Assembly: GCA_036677805.1 (NCBI GenBank)
Contig: JAVBVS010000010.1
Coordinates: 83,046 to 147,045, forward strand
Length of the DNA: 64,000 bases
Reading direction: 5' to 3'
Source: SIG78 sp036677805
GTDB taxonomy: Bacteria; Verrucomicrobiota; Lentisphaeria; Victivallales; Victivallaceae
The position numbers and the translations under genes were made by a program. The notes below the pieces were generated by a model. The model searched no databases and was not told the origin of the DNA. It saw nothing but the letters and a program-made list of their open reading frames with translations. The first letter of the stretch is position 1. Each line of letters begins with the position of its first letter. Below, one piece after another: positions 52,136 to 61,386 of this stretch.

Positions 52136-52957
52136 ATGAATTTTGCGCTACAGGGACACCAGGACATCAAACTTGTTCATTCCGGTGCAAAAATCCGGCC
52201 GGCGCGCGGCATGCGCGGACAAGATGGCGGAAGTCGCTTCACACTGATTGAGCTTCTTGTCGTAATCGCGATCATCGCAATTCTGGCCGCCATGCTTCTG
52301 CCGGCGCTTTCGGCGGCACGGGAGCGCGCCAAATCCGCACAGTGTCTCAGCAATCTCAAACAAATGGGACTGAGCTATCTGAGTTACGCCGAAGATCATG
52401 ACGGCCAGGGGATTTTCGCCACTTACGGCTCCGGCGCAACCGCTCAGATCTGGCCGCAAATTTTTTCCCAGCAAGGCTATATCAACGATTTTGCGTTTGC
52501 AGTCTGTCCGTCCTTTTCGCCGTACAGCGTCCTGCGTGACGCCAGCTGGCACGATTATACCTTCACCTACGGGTTGGCCGCCCAATATATTGAAAGCAGT
52601 ACGTTGAACCTCAAAGATGTCTGGAATCCGATGCATACCGTGGTCTTCATCGACTCCATTCACACGACGCTTCCGGCCACATCGACCTATGGACGGCCGA
52701 CACCGATCCAATATTATTACCTGCGCATGGGACGGCAGAATGAAGATAAATACGGAGTGCATCTGCGTCATGCCGACAAAACCGCCAATGCCGTCTTCGT
52801 CGACGGACACGCCGAGGCGGTCAAGCGCGGCACCATGCTCGGCAACAAGCGGGTCAGTATGAAATATATGAGCTACACCGACGTTGGCACGGTCGGTCCC
52901 AACAAGGACGGGCTGTTCCCCATGGACAATTTCTTCTTTGTCAGCGAATATCAATAA
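52136..52957 (+). CDS. Pseudopilin-like protein with long basic leader
   Basis: 273 residues. FTLIELLVVIAIIAIL starts at about residue 35, after an unusually long, basic leader (pseudopilin leaders are normally 5-15 residues). The residue before the Phe is Arg, not Gly. A globular domain ends with HADKTANAVFVDGH, a variant of the H-X9-DG motif with ten intervening residues. The ATG at 52136 has AGGA at 8 bases. The ATG at 52121 lacks a site, and the inner ATG at 52211 would give a 9-residue leader. It is followed 38 bp later by the 1696-residue secreted hydrolase. Confidence 0.82.
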   Translation: MNFALQGHQDIKLVHSGAKIRPARGMRGQDGGSRFTLIELLVVIAIIAILAAMLLPALSAARERAKSAQCLSNLKQMGLSYLSYAEDHDGQGIFATYGSGATAQIWPQIFSQQGYINDFAFAVCPSFSPYSVLRDASWHDYTFTYGLAAQYIESSTLNLKDVWNPMHTVVFIDSIHTTLPATSTYGRPTPIQYYYLRMGRQNEDKYGVHLRHADKTANAVFVDGHAEAVKRGTMLGNKRVSMKYMSYTDVGTVGPNKDGLFPMDNFFFVSEYQ

Positions 52958-52995
52958 GCCAATCAGTTCAACGCAAAAAAACAGGCAGCAGAATC

Positions 52996-55900
52996 ATGAC
53001 GATCGGGCAAACCATCAGACGTTATACCGCAGTGCTTCTGGCGCTGGGGGGAATTGGGAGCATGGCCGTTCAGGGCGGTCCGATCCCCAGCCTGACGGCC
53101 GCGCAAAGTTTTGGTTTTCAGGCGCAGGGCGGAGCCGACCTGAAGACCGGAACCGCGCCGGACGGCAGCACCAGTCTCCGGGCCGAAGGCAACGGCAAAC
53201 GCGATTACGGCGGGCTTCGCCTGCCCCGGTCCCTGGATTTGAGTCAGGCCGGACCGGACGATTATCTGGAATTCGACATCAAACAGAATGTCGACAACGG
53301 CTTCTATGTATTTCTCAAGAACAGCCGCGGCATTGCGTTCACCAAAAGTTTCCCGGTTGCCAAAGACCGCTGGACAACGGTCCGCGTCCCGCTGCGTCAG
53401 GAATTGTGGCGGTTGAGCCCCGACCGGGAAAAATCTCCGGCCTGGGGCAATATTGAAATACTGGCCTGGTTTCATCAGGCGCTGGACAAGCCCGGCGAAT
53501 ATGTTGAAATCGGCAATCCCAGACTGATGATCGGCAATCGGGACCTGCTGACTCTGGCGCCGGCACCCGAAGTCGCCGCCGACGGCCGCGCCTTGACCGA
53601 CACCCCGCAGAGCATGATCCTGAAAACCGACGCCGCCATCTGGCAGATCGACCGGCAGCGCGGCGCCATTGCCGGTGCCTGGCGGCAGCGTGACGGCCGG
53701 AATATTCTCGCCGGAACCCGCACTGTTTATCATTGGCAAAGCCGGTCCGGAGACCGCCATGCCGGAGAAGAAGACGACCGGGTTTCCGCAGTCCGATCCC
53801 TGCCGGGGGGCGGCGTGGAGTTCACCGCGACCAATCCCGGCCTGCCGGACGTCACGATCGTAAAGAAGTTTTTCCGGGAAGACAACCGGCTCGTCCGGCA
53901 ACTCGAATTCGTCAACCATTCTCCGGAAAAAGGGTACCTTACACCGGTGACGGAAACGGTGTTTTCGCCCGAATTCCGACAGGATGCCTATTATTTCGGC
54001 GGCGCCTTTGTCGGTCCGCTGCTGCCGGCGTCGTCGCTGCGGACCCGGGAACGGGTCACGCGCTTCAGCAATTCGGCCAAGTGCATGGTGCTGAGCAACG
54101 ACAGCGCCGAAGGCAGTCTGGCCAATTACCGGCGCAAGCTCGACGGCCGCTTCCTTTTCCCATGGTGGGCCGGTGCGCTGGGCAACTATGTGGAGTATCC
54201 CAACATGCTCTACTATACGCCGCGCGGCTGGGAACTGGCCTACGGCACCGTCGATCTGGCGCCGCAGGGCGGGCGCAATTCGAGCGAGGATGTCTGGGAA
54301 TTCTTTCACGGCACCTGGTTTGATTTTCTGGGCGAAGGCTATGCCCGGGACCCCGAGGCCAAACGGGCGCTGGACGCCATTCCGCCGCCGCCGCAATGGC
54401 TCGGCGACGTGTATGCGGTCAATTTCTTTTACCGGGAAGGCGTCGCCGGGCTCAAACAACTGCTGGAAATGTCGGCAGAAGGCGACATTCTGGTGCTGTT
54501 CGATCTCTCCTGCAACTGGGGCGATTATCGGGTGGAGCAAAATGGCCTCGACGGCTACTGGGGCGGCCATATCACGCCCGAAGAACTCAAGGAGCACATC
54601 GCCAAACTCAAAGCGTTGTCGCCGCGCATCAAGGTGGCGGTCTATCAATTCATGAGTTCCGCCATCGCCACCACGCCACTGTTCAAAGAGCATCCGGAAT
54701 GGTTTCGCAAACACGACCGCGAAGGCAATGATGCGATTCTTTTCCCGGGCTGTCCGCTCAATTTCGCTTTCATGGTCAATCGGCCCGAAGTACGCCGGGC
54801 GATGGCGCAGCAGTTTCGGGCGCTCAAGGAATATCTCGGCACCGATTACATCTATCTGGATGAAACCAAGGCCATCAACCAGATCGACTGGGACAGCGGC
54901 GAGCTGCTGCGCGAAGCCGACTGGTTCGACTTCTGGCAGGAGCTTCGCCAATTGCGCAAGGATCATCCCGAGACGGCCTTCTTTTTCAACGGCCGCGCCA
55001 ACCCCTATGGCGACATCAATTTCATTGAAGCCGGCGAACAGCTCGCGCCGGAGCGCTGGCGTGATTTTGCGGGAATGGGCTTTGCCAGCGAACTTTTCCT
55101 GAACAACCGGCCCGGCGCCCGCATTTCGCTGCTCTACTGGTCGGGCAAAAACGACTACTTCAATCGCGTACTGGCATTGGGAATGATTCCCCAAACCGAA
55201 GTCGACCGGCCGATTCAGCGAGTCATTCCCCAGCTCAATATGCTTTATGAAATGGGCCCCCTGAAACCGGTGGCGCTGCGCTATTCGCCGGATTGGAAGT
55301 GTGATGCCGAAACCGCCGTCGAATCGTATGCCATGTCCCGCAAACCGGGCGATGAACTGGTACTGAGCCTGATCAACCGCAATCCCGCCAGCGACCGGGT
55401 TGCGGTGGAAATCGATCTGGCGCGATTCGCCGGCAAACCGGTGATGATTTACAGCTATGCCGTCGAAGCCGACCGGGCGCCGCGCGAACCGCTGGGCAAG
55501 GAAGAGGACCGGCAATACTATCGCGCCAACGCCTGGCGCGGCAATCTGCTGGCGGCGCCCGAGCTGCTCTATCGCGGCCCGGCCCCGACCGGATTCCGGC
55601 ACACGTTGTCCATTCCGCCGCACCATATGGCGCAACTGGTGGTGGTGCCGGGCCAAGCCGCCGTATTCAGCGACCATGACCTGCCCTGCAATTATTTTTT
55701 CGGCAAAACCCGTAAAATCGCCATCCAGGGCGATGAATTTCCGCTTGAAGTCACTTCGAACAGTGAAAAAGCCGAAATCGTCCTGCCGTTTGCCGCCCAA
55801 GTCAAGGTCAACGGCGAGCCCGCCCCCGGACGCCTGCTCCGGATCGGTCGGAAACTGCATACCGTAATCGGCGTTCCGCAGGGCAAGAGCACGATAACCG

Positions 55901-58086
55901 CCGAACCGGCGGCGGAACCGACGGTCGCCTCGGCTCCGCTGGCCGCGCATTATGCCGATCAGCGCATCGAAGCCTCCGGAGCTCAGGCCTACAATCTGAC
56001 CCTGAACGGCAAAACCATTTATGCCGGACCGGCGCCGATCGCGGTTCCGCCGGTCCGCTCCGCCGGGGATTATCGGCTGGCGGCGCTGGACAATCCGGAC
56101 AATGCGGTTACAGTCCCCATTCCCGAAGGGCGCAAAAGTTCGGGGTGGAGCATTACCCACGGGCCCCGCCGCGCCCCGACCTTAACCGCAACGCCGGTGG
56201 AACGCGTCCTCGGCGACGGAAAAATCCTCGGCGCGGCGACCGCCACCAGCGACAGCGCCCGCATCTGGACCATCCAACCCGAACTTGACCCCTTTGTCGT
56301 GAAAGCCGATCCGGACCGACTGACCCTGACCGCCGGAACTTCGCGGAAGATCGAGGACTATTGGGGCGCGGCCTTTGCCGGATTCGAGCTGGACCGGATC
56401 CGGAAACTTGAAATCGAACTGAGCAACAGTTTTTATGCCGCGGTGACCCGGGAGGAGCGCAACCGGCACGTCACCGGCTGGCGCCGTTCCCCGCGGGAAT
56501 TTGCCGGATTCACAGTGGATTACCATACGCCCCGGGGTTACTCCAGAAGGGTCGCGTTCAGCGTCGGCGTACGCCATGCGCAATGCAATACCGTCAATCC
56601 CGACTACGGCAAAAAGGGCCGGCCGGATGAATTTGTCGATCTCGGCAATTTTCTGGATTCTCCGCAGCACAATCTGCTGCTTGATCTGGAAGCTCACGCT
56701 CCCGCCGACTGGGACGGCAGGGTCTGGTTCAGCGTCGGCACCGACTGGGTTGCGCCCGATCGCCGCCTGAGCGCAAGAATCCTCGCCGTCAATGATGCCT
56801 GCCGCAAGCCTTCCGATGCCGAACTGAAACAGGTGCAGCTGGAAAAGGAAGCGCGTACCCGGCGTGAAGTCGAGGCCCGTCCCCTGGCCGCGCCGCCGCG
56901 GGGGTTTGACGACCCGATCTGGGGAAGACCGCCGGAAGCGATGCGGTTCTTCCGGTTGGCGACCTCGGAACCGGCCCGGCAGCAAAGCCAGGGGCGTATC
57001 GCCTGGGATGCGGAGAATATCTATGTCGTCATGCGCTGCACGGAAACACTGCGCGGCAAACCGCTGACCGGCGGCAGTCAGATCTGGGAAAATGATGATG
57101 CCGAACTGTTCCTGATCCCGCCTGACGGCACCGTCTGGCAAATTTTGAATGACGCCTCCGGCAAACTTGCGGTATTCTGCAACAATGCCCCGGTTGCCGC
57201 CGACGGCATACAGGCCCGGGTCCGCGGCGTCCCGGATGAATTCTGGGAAGTCCTTTGGACCGTGCCGTTTCAAACCCTCCATGCCGCTCCGGAAGGGAAA
57301 TGGGAGTTCAATCTCTGCCGCACCCGCCAGCCCGGCAACGGGCTGCCTTTGGAAAATTCGACTTTTGCCAGTCTGCATCACCGCTATTATGCCCAAGGCG
57401 AGGTGGCCGAGCTCACCTTCACCCCGGCGGATTGGATGCTGAAAAATTTCGGGGTGCCGGGCGCCAACAGCGCCGACGCGGTCGCCTCCATCCTGCCGCG
57501 GGTGCTGGAATTCAAACCGGATGTGGCGATCGTGCTGATCGGCACCAACGACGCCTTGAATTCCGACAAGCTCGCCGCACCGGAAGAATATGAGCGCAAT
57601 CTGCGCCGGATTTTCACCGCATTGCGCCGGGACAACATTGTCATCATCCCGGTCAAGCTTCCGCCCTGCTCCGAAACTTTGCTGCTGCGCCGTCACCCCC
57701 GGGAGCGCTACGGCACGCTCGGCCCCGCCGAACGGCTGCAATCCGCCAATGCGGTCATCGACCGGCTGAGCCGGGAGTTCGGTCTTGAACCGGTTGCATT
57801 CGACCGGCTGGTGGCGGCTTCCGGCAGTCCCGACGATCACGCCTCGCTGTTGCGCAATCCGGCCAATTCCAAGAGCGAAGACGGAGTTCACCCGACCGCG
57901 GAAGGTTATCGCCGGCTGAGTCTTATGCTGGCGGAAGCCGTGCGCGAAACCGGCAAAACCCGAGGCCGCATCGCCTGTATCGGCGACAGCATCACCTACG
58001 GCGCCCACATGCGGGGCGCCGGAACCGTCGCCGGCGACACTTACCCGGCGCAGTTGTACCGAATTCTGAATCAGCCGAACCACTGA
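52996..58086 (+). CDS. Giant secreted hydrolase: GH-like barrel, CBM9 and permuted SGNH hydrolase
   Basis: 1696 residues with signal peptide MTIGQTIRRYTAVLLALGG. Segments in order: a jelly-roll (about 30-185); a beta-sandwich (about 200-450); a barrel (about 464-800) with DYIYLDETKAINQIDW (D622, E623), placed like a clan GH-D-type nucleophile; beta domains; a second binding-type module (about 1090-1285); a CBM9-like module (about 1295-1478); and an SGNH esterase (1484-1696). The esterase blocks are in permuted order: NFGVPG (block II, 1484-1489), IGTND (block III, N1518), DGVHP (block V, D1629, H1632), then IGDSITYG (block I, S1665) near the C-terminus. It probably releases and deacylates a polysaccharide outside the cell. 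Exact GH family and substrate are unknown. A DUF6259-type barrel is an alternative. Confidence 0.8.
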   Translation: MTIGQTIRRYTAVLLALGGIGSMAVQGGPIPSLTAAQSFGFQAQGGADLKTGTAPDGSTSLRAEGNGKRDYGGLRLPRSLDLSQAGPDDYLEFDIKQNVDNGFYVFLKNSRGIAFTKSFPVAKDRWTTVRVPLRQELWRLSPDREKSPAWGNIEILAWFHQALDKPGEYVEIGNPRLMIGNRDLLTLAPAPEVAADGRALTDTPQSMILKTDAAIWQIDRQRGAIAGAWRQRDGRNILAGTRTVYHWQSRSGDRHAGEEDDRVSAVRSLPGGGVEFTATNPGLPDVTIVKKFFREDNRLVRQLEFVNHSPEKGYLTPVTETVFSPEFRQDAYYFGGAFVGPLLPASSLRTRERVTRFSNSAKCMVLSNDSAEGSLANYRRKLDGRFLFPWWAGALGNYVEYPNMLYYTPRGWELAYGTVDLAPQGGRNSSEDVWEFFHGTWFDFLGEGYARDPEAKRALDAIPPPPQWLGDVYAVNFFYREGVAGLKQLLEMSAEGDILVLFDLSCNWGDYRVEQNGLDGYWGGHITPEELKEHIAKLKALSPRIKVAVYQFMSSAIATTPLFKEHPEWFRKHDREGNDAILFPGCPLNFAFMVNRPEVRRAMAQQFRALKEYLGTDYIYLDETKAINQIDWDSGELLREADWFDFWQELRQLRKDHPETAFFFNGRANPYGDINFIEAGEQLAPERWRDFAGMGFASELFLNNRPGARISLLYWSGKNDYFNRVLALGMIPQTEVDRPIQRVIPQLNMLYEMGPLKPVALRYSPDWKCDAETAVESYAMSRKPGDELVLSLINRNPASDRVAVEIDLARFAGKPVMIYSYAVEADRAPREPLGKEEDRQYYRANAWRGNLLAAPELLYRGPAPTGFRHTLSIPPHHMAQLVVVPGQAAVFSDHDLPCNYFFGKTRKIAIQGDEFPLEVTSNSEKAEIVLPFAAQVKVNGEPAPGRLLRIGRKLHTVIGVPQGKSTITAEPAAEPTVASAPLAAHYADQRIEASGAQAYNLTLNGKTIYAGPAPIAVPPVRSAGDYRLAALDNPDNAVTVPIPEGRKSSGWSITHGPRRAPTLTATPVERVLGDGKILGAATATSDSARIWTIQPELDPFVVKADPDRLTLTAGTSRKIEDYWGAAFAGFELDRIRKLEIELSNSFYAAVTREERNRHVTGWRRSPREFAGFTVDYHTPRGYSRRVAFSVGVRHAQCNTVNPDYGKKGRPDEFVDLGNFLDSPQHNLLLDLEAHAPADWDGRVWFSVGTDWVAPDRRLSARILAVNDACRKPSDAELKQVQLEKEARTRREVEARPLAAPPRGFDDPIWGRPPEAMRFFRLATSEPARQQSQGRIAWDAENIYVVMRCTETLRGKPLTGGSQIWENDDAELFLIPPDGTVWQILNDASGKLAVFCNNAPVAADGIQARVRGVPDEFWEVLWTVPFQTLHAAPEGKWEFNLCRTRQPGNGLPLENSTFASLHHRYYAQGEVAELTFTPADWMLKNFGVPGANSADAVASILPRVLEFKPDVAIVLIGTNDALNSDKLAAPEEYERNLRRIFTALRRDNIVIIPVKLPPCSETLLLRRHPRERYGTLGPAERLQSANAVIDRLSREFGLEPVAFDRLVAASGSPDDHASLLRNPANSKSEDGVHPTAEGYRRLSLMLAEAVRETGKTRGRIACIGDSITYGAHMRGAGTVAGDTYPAQLYRILNQPNH

Positions 58087-58129
58087 ATCGCCATTTCGCG
58101 AATGTCAGATAAAAAAGGAGTATTGCGTC

Positions 58130-59128
58130 ATGTTGACCGCCCAGGAAGTCAAAGCCGCCGCCCGCGCCATGGGCGCCGATATTGTCGGAATCGGGTCCAT
58201 GGACCGCTTTGAGGGGGCCCCGAAAGAATTCGACCCGCGTTACATCATGCCCCGGGCGAAATCGATTATCGGCATCGGCATCCGGATTCACCGCGGGCTT
58301 TTGCGCGGCATCGAGGAAGGCACCTATTGGGGCGGATATTCCCTGATGGGCTATGCCAATATCAACGACATTTATGCGCCGATCGTCCTGCGCGAACTGG
58401 CCACGCTGCTGGAAGACGAGGGCTACGAGGCCTGCCCGTATCACAATTCGAGCGTCCGATACGGCATCGACGTGGCCAAACCGGTCGCCCCCGGCAAACC
58501 CGGAGCGGATGTCTTCATCCATTTCCGAATCGCCGGCGTCATCTGCGGCATGGGAGAAATCGGCTGGAGCAAAATGTTTCTCTGTCCCGAATTCGGTCCG
58601 GCGGTGCGGCTGGCGTTCGTCCTGACCGAATTGGAGCTGGAGCCCGATCCGATCATGGAGCCGCATCTGTGCGACCGTTGCCTGGCCTGCGCCCGCGCCT
58701 GCCCGGTAGGGGCGATGGCGCTTGACCGCAGCAAAACCGTCTCCGTCAACATTGCCGGACACAAAGTGGAATGGGGTGAGAACGACGAATCGCTCTGCCA
58801 CCTCGGATTTCAAGCCGGGGGCCTCAAAAACAACCCGTTCCTGGACGACAACACCCGTCCGATTCTGCAGGAGGCCCTTGACCGCGTCCACAGTTGCGAC
58901 AACAAGCCCAACTATGCCGAACGCATGGTTTACACCCAGGAGCTGGGCAAATTCATGCAGCCGATCCGCAACGGCTATGAAAGTTTTCACCACCCCGGCG
59001 CATTGTGCGGCGCCACCGGCTGCACCCGCGCCTGTCTTGATCATCTTGACCGCAAAGGGGTGCTGACCGGAAAATTTCACCATCCATACCGTGAAAAACC
59101 GGTCTGGAAACTGCCGGATGGAGAATAA
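58130..59128 (+). CDS. QueG-like iron-sulfur reductase
   Basis: 332 residues. The N-terminal half resembles epoxyqueuosine-reductase/reductive-dehalogenase-like proteins (ADIVGIGSMDRF, PRAKSIIGIGIRIHRGLL, VRYGIDVAKPVAP). A [4Fe-4S] ferredoxin motif follows, CDRCLACARACPVGAM, and a later cysteine group CGATGCTRACL can help a second cluster. A genuine tRNA-modifying QueG is unlikely given the operon and the altered C-terminus. Related proteins use a corrinoid, which would parallel the URO-D family gene at 22 kb. It is 2 bp from the next gene, so translational coupling is likely. Confidence 0.68.
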   Translation: MLTAQEVKAAARAMGADIVGIGSMDRFEGAPKEFDPRYIMPRAKSIIGIGIRIHRGLLRGIEEGTYWGGYSLMGYANINDIYAPIVLRELATLLEDEGYEACPYHNSSVRYGIDVAKPVAPGKPGADVFIHFRIAGVICGMGEIGWSKMFLCPEFGPAVRLAFVLTELELEPDPIMEPHLCDRCLACARACPVGAMALDRSKTVSVNIAGHKVEWGENDESLCHLGFQAGGLKNNPFLDDNTRPILQEALDRVHSCDNKPNYAERMVYTQELGKFMQPIRNGYESFHHPGALCGATGCTRACLDHLDRKGVLTGKFHHPYREKPVWKLPDGE

Positions 59129-59130
59129 TC

Positions 59131-60138
59131 ATGATCCGTTTCGCCGTCGGCTATCAGCCGGAAGATGAGTTGGGCCGGCCCTTTGCCGAAATGGCCGCCG
59201 AATTCCGCGCGGCGCTGAGCGAGGTTTATTTTGCGCTGCCCGGCATTGCCCACGGGCGGATTTCCGCAATGGATGACAATGGGCGGCTCGACCCGGCGCT
59301 GCGCGACCTGGCGGCGCTCGGCCTCCGGCTCGATCTTCTGATCAACGCCGGCTGTTACGGCATGGAAGGCGTGACCAAATCGTTCATGCGCCAGGTGGCC
59401 GAAGGCATCGACCGGGTGCGCCGCACCGCGGGCCGGCTTGATGTCGTCACCACGACTTCCCGCGCGGTGGCGACCTATTTGAAACGGAATTTTCCGGAAA
59501 TCGAAGTTCGAGCCTCGGTCAATATGCGTATCGGCAACACCCGGATGCTGGATTATCTGGCGGAGGAGTTCGACAGCTTCTATCTGCAGCGCGAATACAA
59601 TTACGATTGGCCGGTGCTGCGTGCATTCGGCCGCTGGTGCCGCGCCCATGGCCGCAGATTTTACCTGCTGGCCAACAGCGGGTGCATGAACTGGTGCGCC
59701 GGACAAACGTTCCACGACAACCTGCTCGGGCATTACCAAGATACGCCGCAAGAAGAGCTGTTGGAAAATTTCGATCCGACGCTGTGCGGCACCTATTACC
59801 GCAACGGGCGCAACGCGGCCAATCTGCTGAAGAATTCCTGGATCCGCCCGGAAGACGTGGATGGCTACGACGGTTTGTGCGACGGCATGAAGCTGGCCAC
59901 CCGCGCCAGCATGCGTCCGCGCCGGATCGTTCAGGCCTATGCCGGACGCGTCTGGCGCGGCAATCTGCTGGATTTGCTGGAGCCGGGCCTGGCGGCCAAA
60001 TTCCTTCCGGCTATTCTGGACAACACGCGTTTTCCCGCCGACTGGCTGAGCCGCAAACAGGCCTGTACCGGAAACTGCGCCGAATGCGGTTACTGCGAGG
60101 CGCTGCTGCCCCGGGTCATGACCAAGGTAACGGATTGA
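59131..60138 (+). CDS. U32-like cysteine-rich protein
   Basis: 335 residues. The sequence resembles short U32/UbiV-type barrels: LRLDLLINAGCYGMEG, SVNMRIGNTRMLDYLAEEFD, YLQREYNYDW and LLANSGCMNWCAGQTFHDN. Two cysteine groups (SGCMNWC plus a later C, and CTGNCAECGYC near the C-terminus) could bind one or two iron-sulfur clusters. UbiU/UbiV and RlhA use such clusters in oxygen-independent hydroxylation. It is 2 bp downstream of the QueG-like gene, and the two are probably a redox pair. The substrate is unknown. Confidence 0.6.
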   Translation: MIRFAVGYQPEDELGRPFAEMAAEFRAALSEVYFALPGIAHGRISAMDDNGRLDPALRDLAALGLRLDLLINAGCYGMEGVTKSFMRQVAEGIDRVRRTAGRLDVVTTTSRAVATYLKRNFPEIEVRASVNMRIGNTRMLDYLAEEFDSFYLQREYNYDWPVLRAFGRWCRAHGRRFYLLANSGCMNWCAGQTFHDNLLGHYQDTPQEELLENFDPTLCGTYYRNGRNAANLLKNSWIRPEDVDGYDGLCDGMKLATRASMRPRRIVQAYAGRVWRGNLLDLLEPGLAAKFLPAILDNTRFPADWLSRKQACTGNCAECGYCEALLPRVMTKVTD

Positions 60139-60198
60139 GTTCGCATCGCGGACGGCAGCCCCCGTCGAGACCATGATAACGACATCGGAAAAAAAGAG

Positions 60199-61182
60199 AT
60201 GAAAGCGATGAAATTGGCCGGATTGGATATCGGCGGCACCAAATGTGCCGTAACGCTGGGAGAACTGACCTCAGACAATGGCATTCGAATTACGGGAAAA
60301 CGGCGGCTGTCGACCACGGATTGCGCTTCGCCGCAAGCGTGCCTGAAAGCAATGTGCGTCCATCTGGATGAGCTGCTCCGGGCCGACGGCACCGGAAAAA
60401 ATGAAGTTTGCGGCATCGGCATCAGCTGCGGCGGACCACTGGATTCGGCGACCGGCATCATTCACTCGCCGCCGAACCTGCCGGGATGGGACGATATTCC
60501 GGCGACAGCGCTGGTCGAGGCCCATACCGGACTGCCGGCCAGGCTCGAAAACGACGCCAATGCCGGTGCGCTGGCCGAATGGAAGTTCGGCGCGGGCCGC
60601 GGCGCCTCGGACATGATTTTTCTGACTTTCGGAACCGGTCTGGGAGCCGGAATCATCGCCAACGGCAAATTGATTGACGGCCGTTCCGGCATGGCCGGTG
60701 AGTGCGGACACATCCGACTGGCGCCGTCCGGCCCCACAGGATACGGCAAGGCGGGTTCGTTCGAAGGCTTCTGCTCCGGAAGCGGCATCGCCCAGCTCGG
60801 CCGGAGCCATGCCGAGGCGGCTTTCCGGAACGGCCGCGCCCTGCCCTGGTGCCCCACCCCGATAGAGCTTCCGAACCTGACGGCCAAAACCATCGGCGAA
60901 GCCGCGGCCCATGGCGATGCCGACGCGCTCGCGGTCTATGCCGAAAGCGGCCGCCGTCTCGGCGAAGGCCTTGCGGTTCTGATCGATCTCCTGAACCCGG
61001 AATGCATCGTCATCGGCAGCATCTTCAGCCGTTCCGAAAATCTGCTTCGTCCGGCGATGGAGGAGGCTTTGAGCCGGGAGGCTTTGCCGCAATCGCGCCG
61101 TGCCTGCCGGATCGTCCCGGCGCAGCTCGGAGAAGCGCTCGGCGACATCGCCAGCCTGGCCGTGGCGGCGGAATTCCATTGA
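60199..61182 (+). CDS. ROK-family sugar kinase-like protein
   Basis: 327 residues. The ATPase fold has LAGLDIGGTKCAVTLGE (phosphate 1), CGIGISCGGPLD, ENDANAGALAEW, FLTFGTGLGAGIIANGKL (phosphate 2) and GMAGECGHIRL. The catalytic Asp is that of ENDAN. The usual ROK zinc cluster C-x-C-G-x2-G-C-x-E is absent. In its place is a GPTGYGKAGSFEGFCSG segment. It likely phosphorylates the hexose or amino sugar released by the GH2 and secreted enzymes. Last gene of the locus. AT-rich sequence with no gene follows to about 61.38 kb. Confidence 0.82.
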   Translation: MKAMKLAGLDIGGTKCAVTLGELTSDNGIRITGKRRLSTTDCASPQACLKAMCVHLDELLRADGTGKNEVCGIGISCGGPLDSATGIIHSPPNLPGWDDIPATALVEAHTGLPARLENDANAGALAEWKFGAGRGASDMIFLTFGTGLGAGIIANGKLIDGRSGMAGECGHIRLAPSGPTGYGKAGSFEGFCSGSGIAQLGRSHAEAAFRNGRALPWCPTPIELPNLTAKTIGEAAAHGDADALAVYAESGRRLGEGLAVLIDLLNPECIVIGSIFSRSENLLRPAMEEALSREALPQSRRACRIVPAQLGEALGDIASLAVAAEFH

Positions 61183-61386
61183 CGGCAACGCAAAAACGCA
61201 GGGCCAAATGTTATTTTATATAAATGAATTATGATTTAATTACTCTCTTTTTTTCTTGCTTGCTTGGCCGCCCGGACGTAATTTGATGCGCCCGCCGCTG
61301 GATAAAGAGTTTGCCCTGAAAATTTTCATCTCCGATTCAGCTTGCTTTGCTTCGAAAGAAGACAATATCTTTTTGATATGGCACCT

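Noticed and set aside
52963..56160. 1065-codon minus-strand frame across the 1696-residue hydrolase
   Set aside because: Antisense shadow. The plus strand carries a signal peptide, domains and catalytic motifs.
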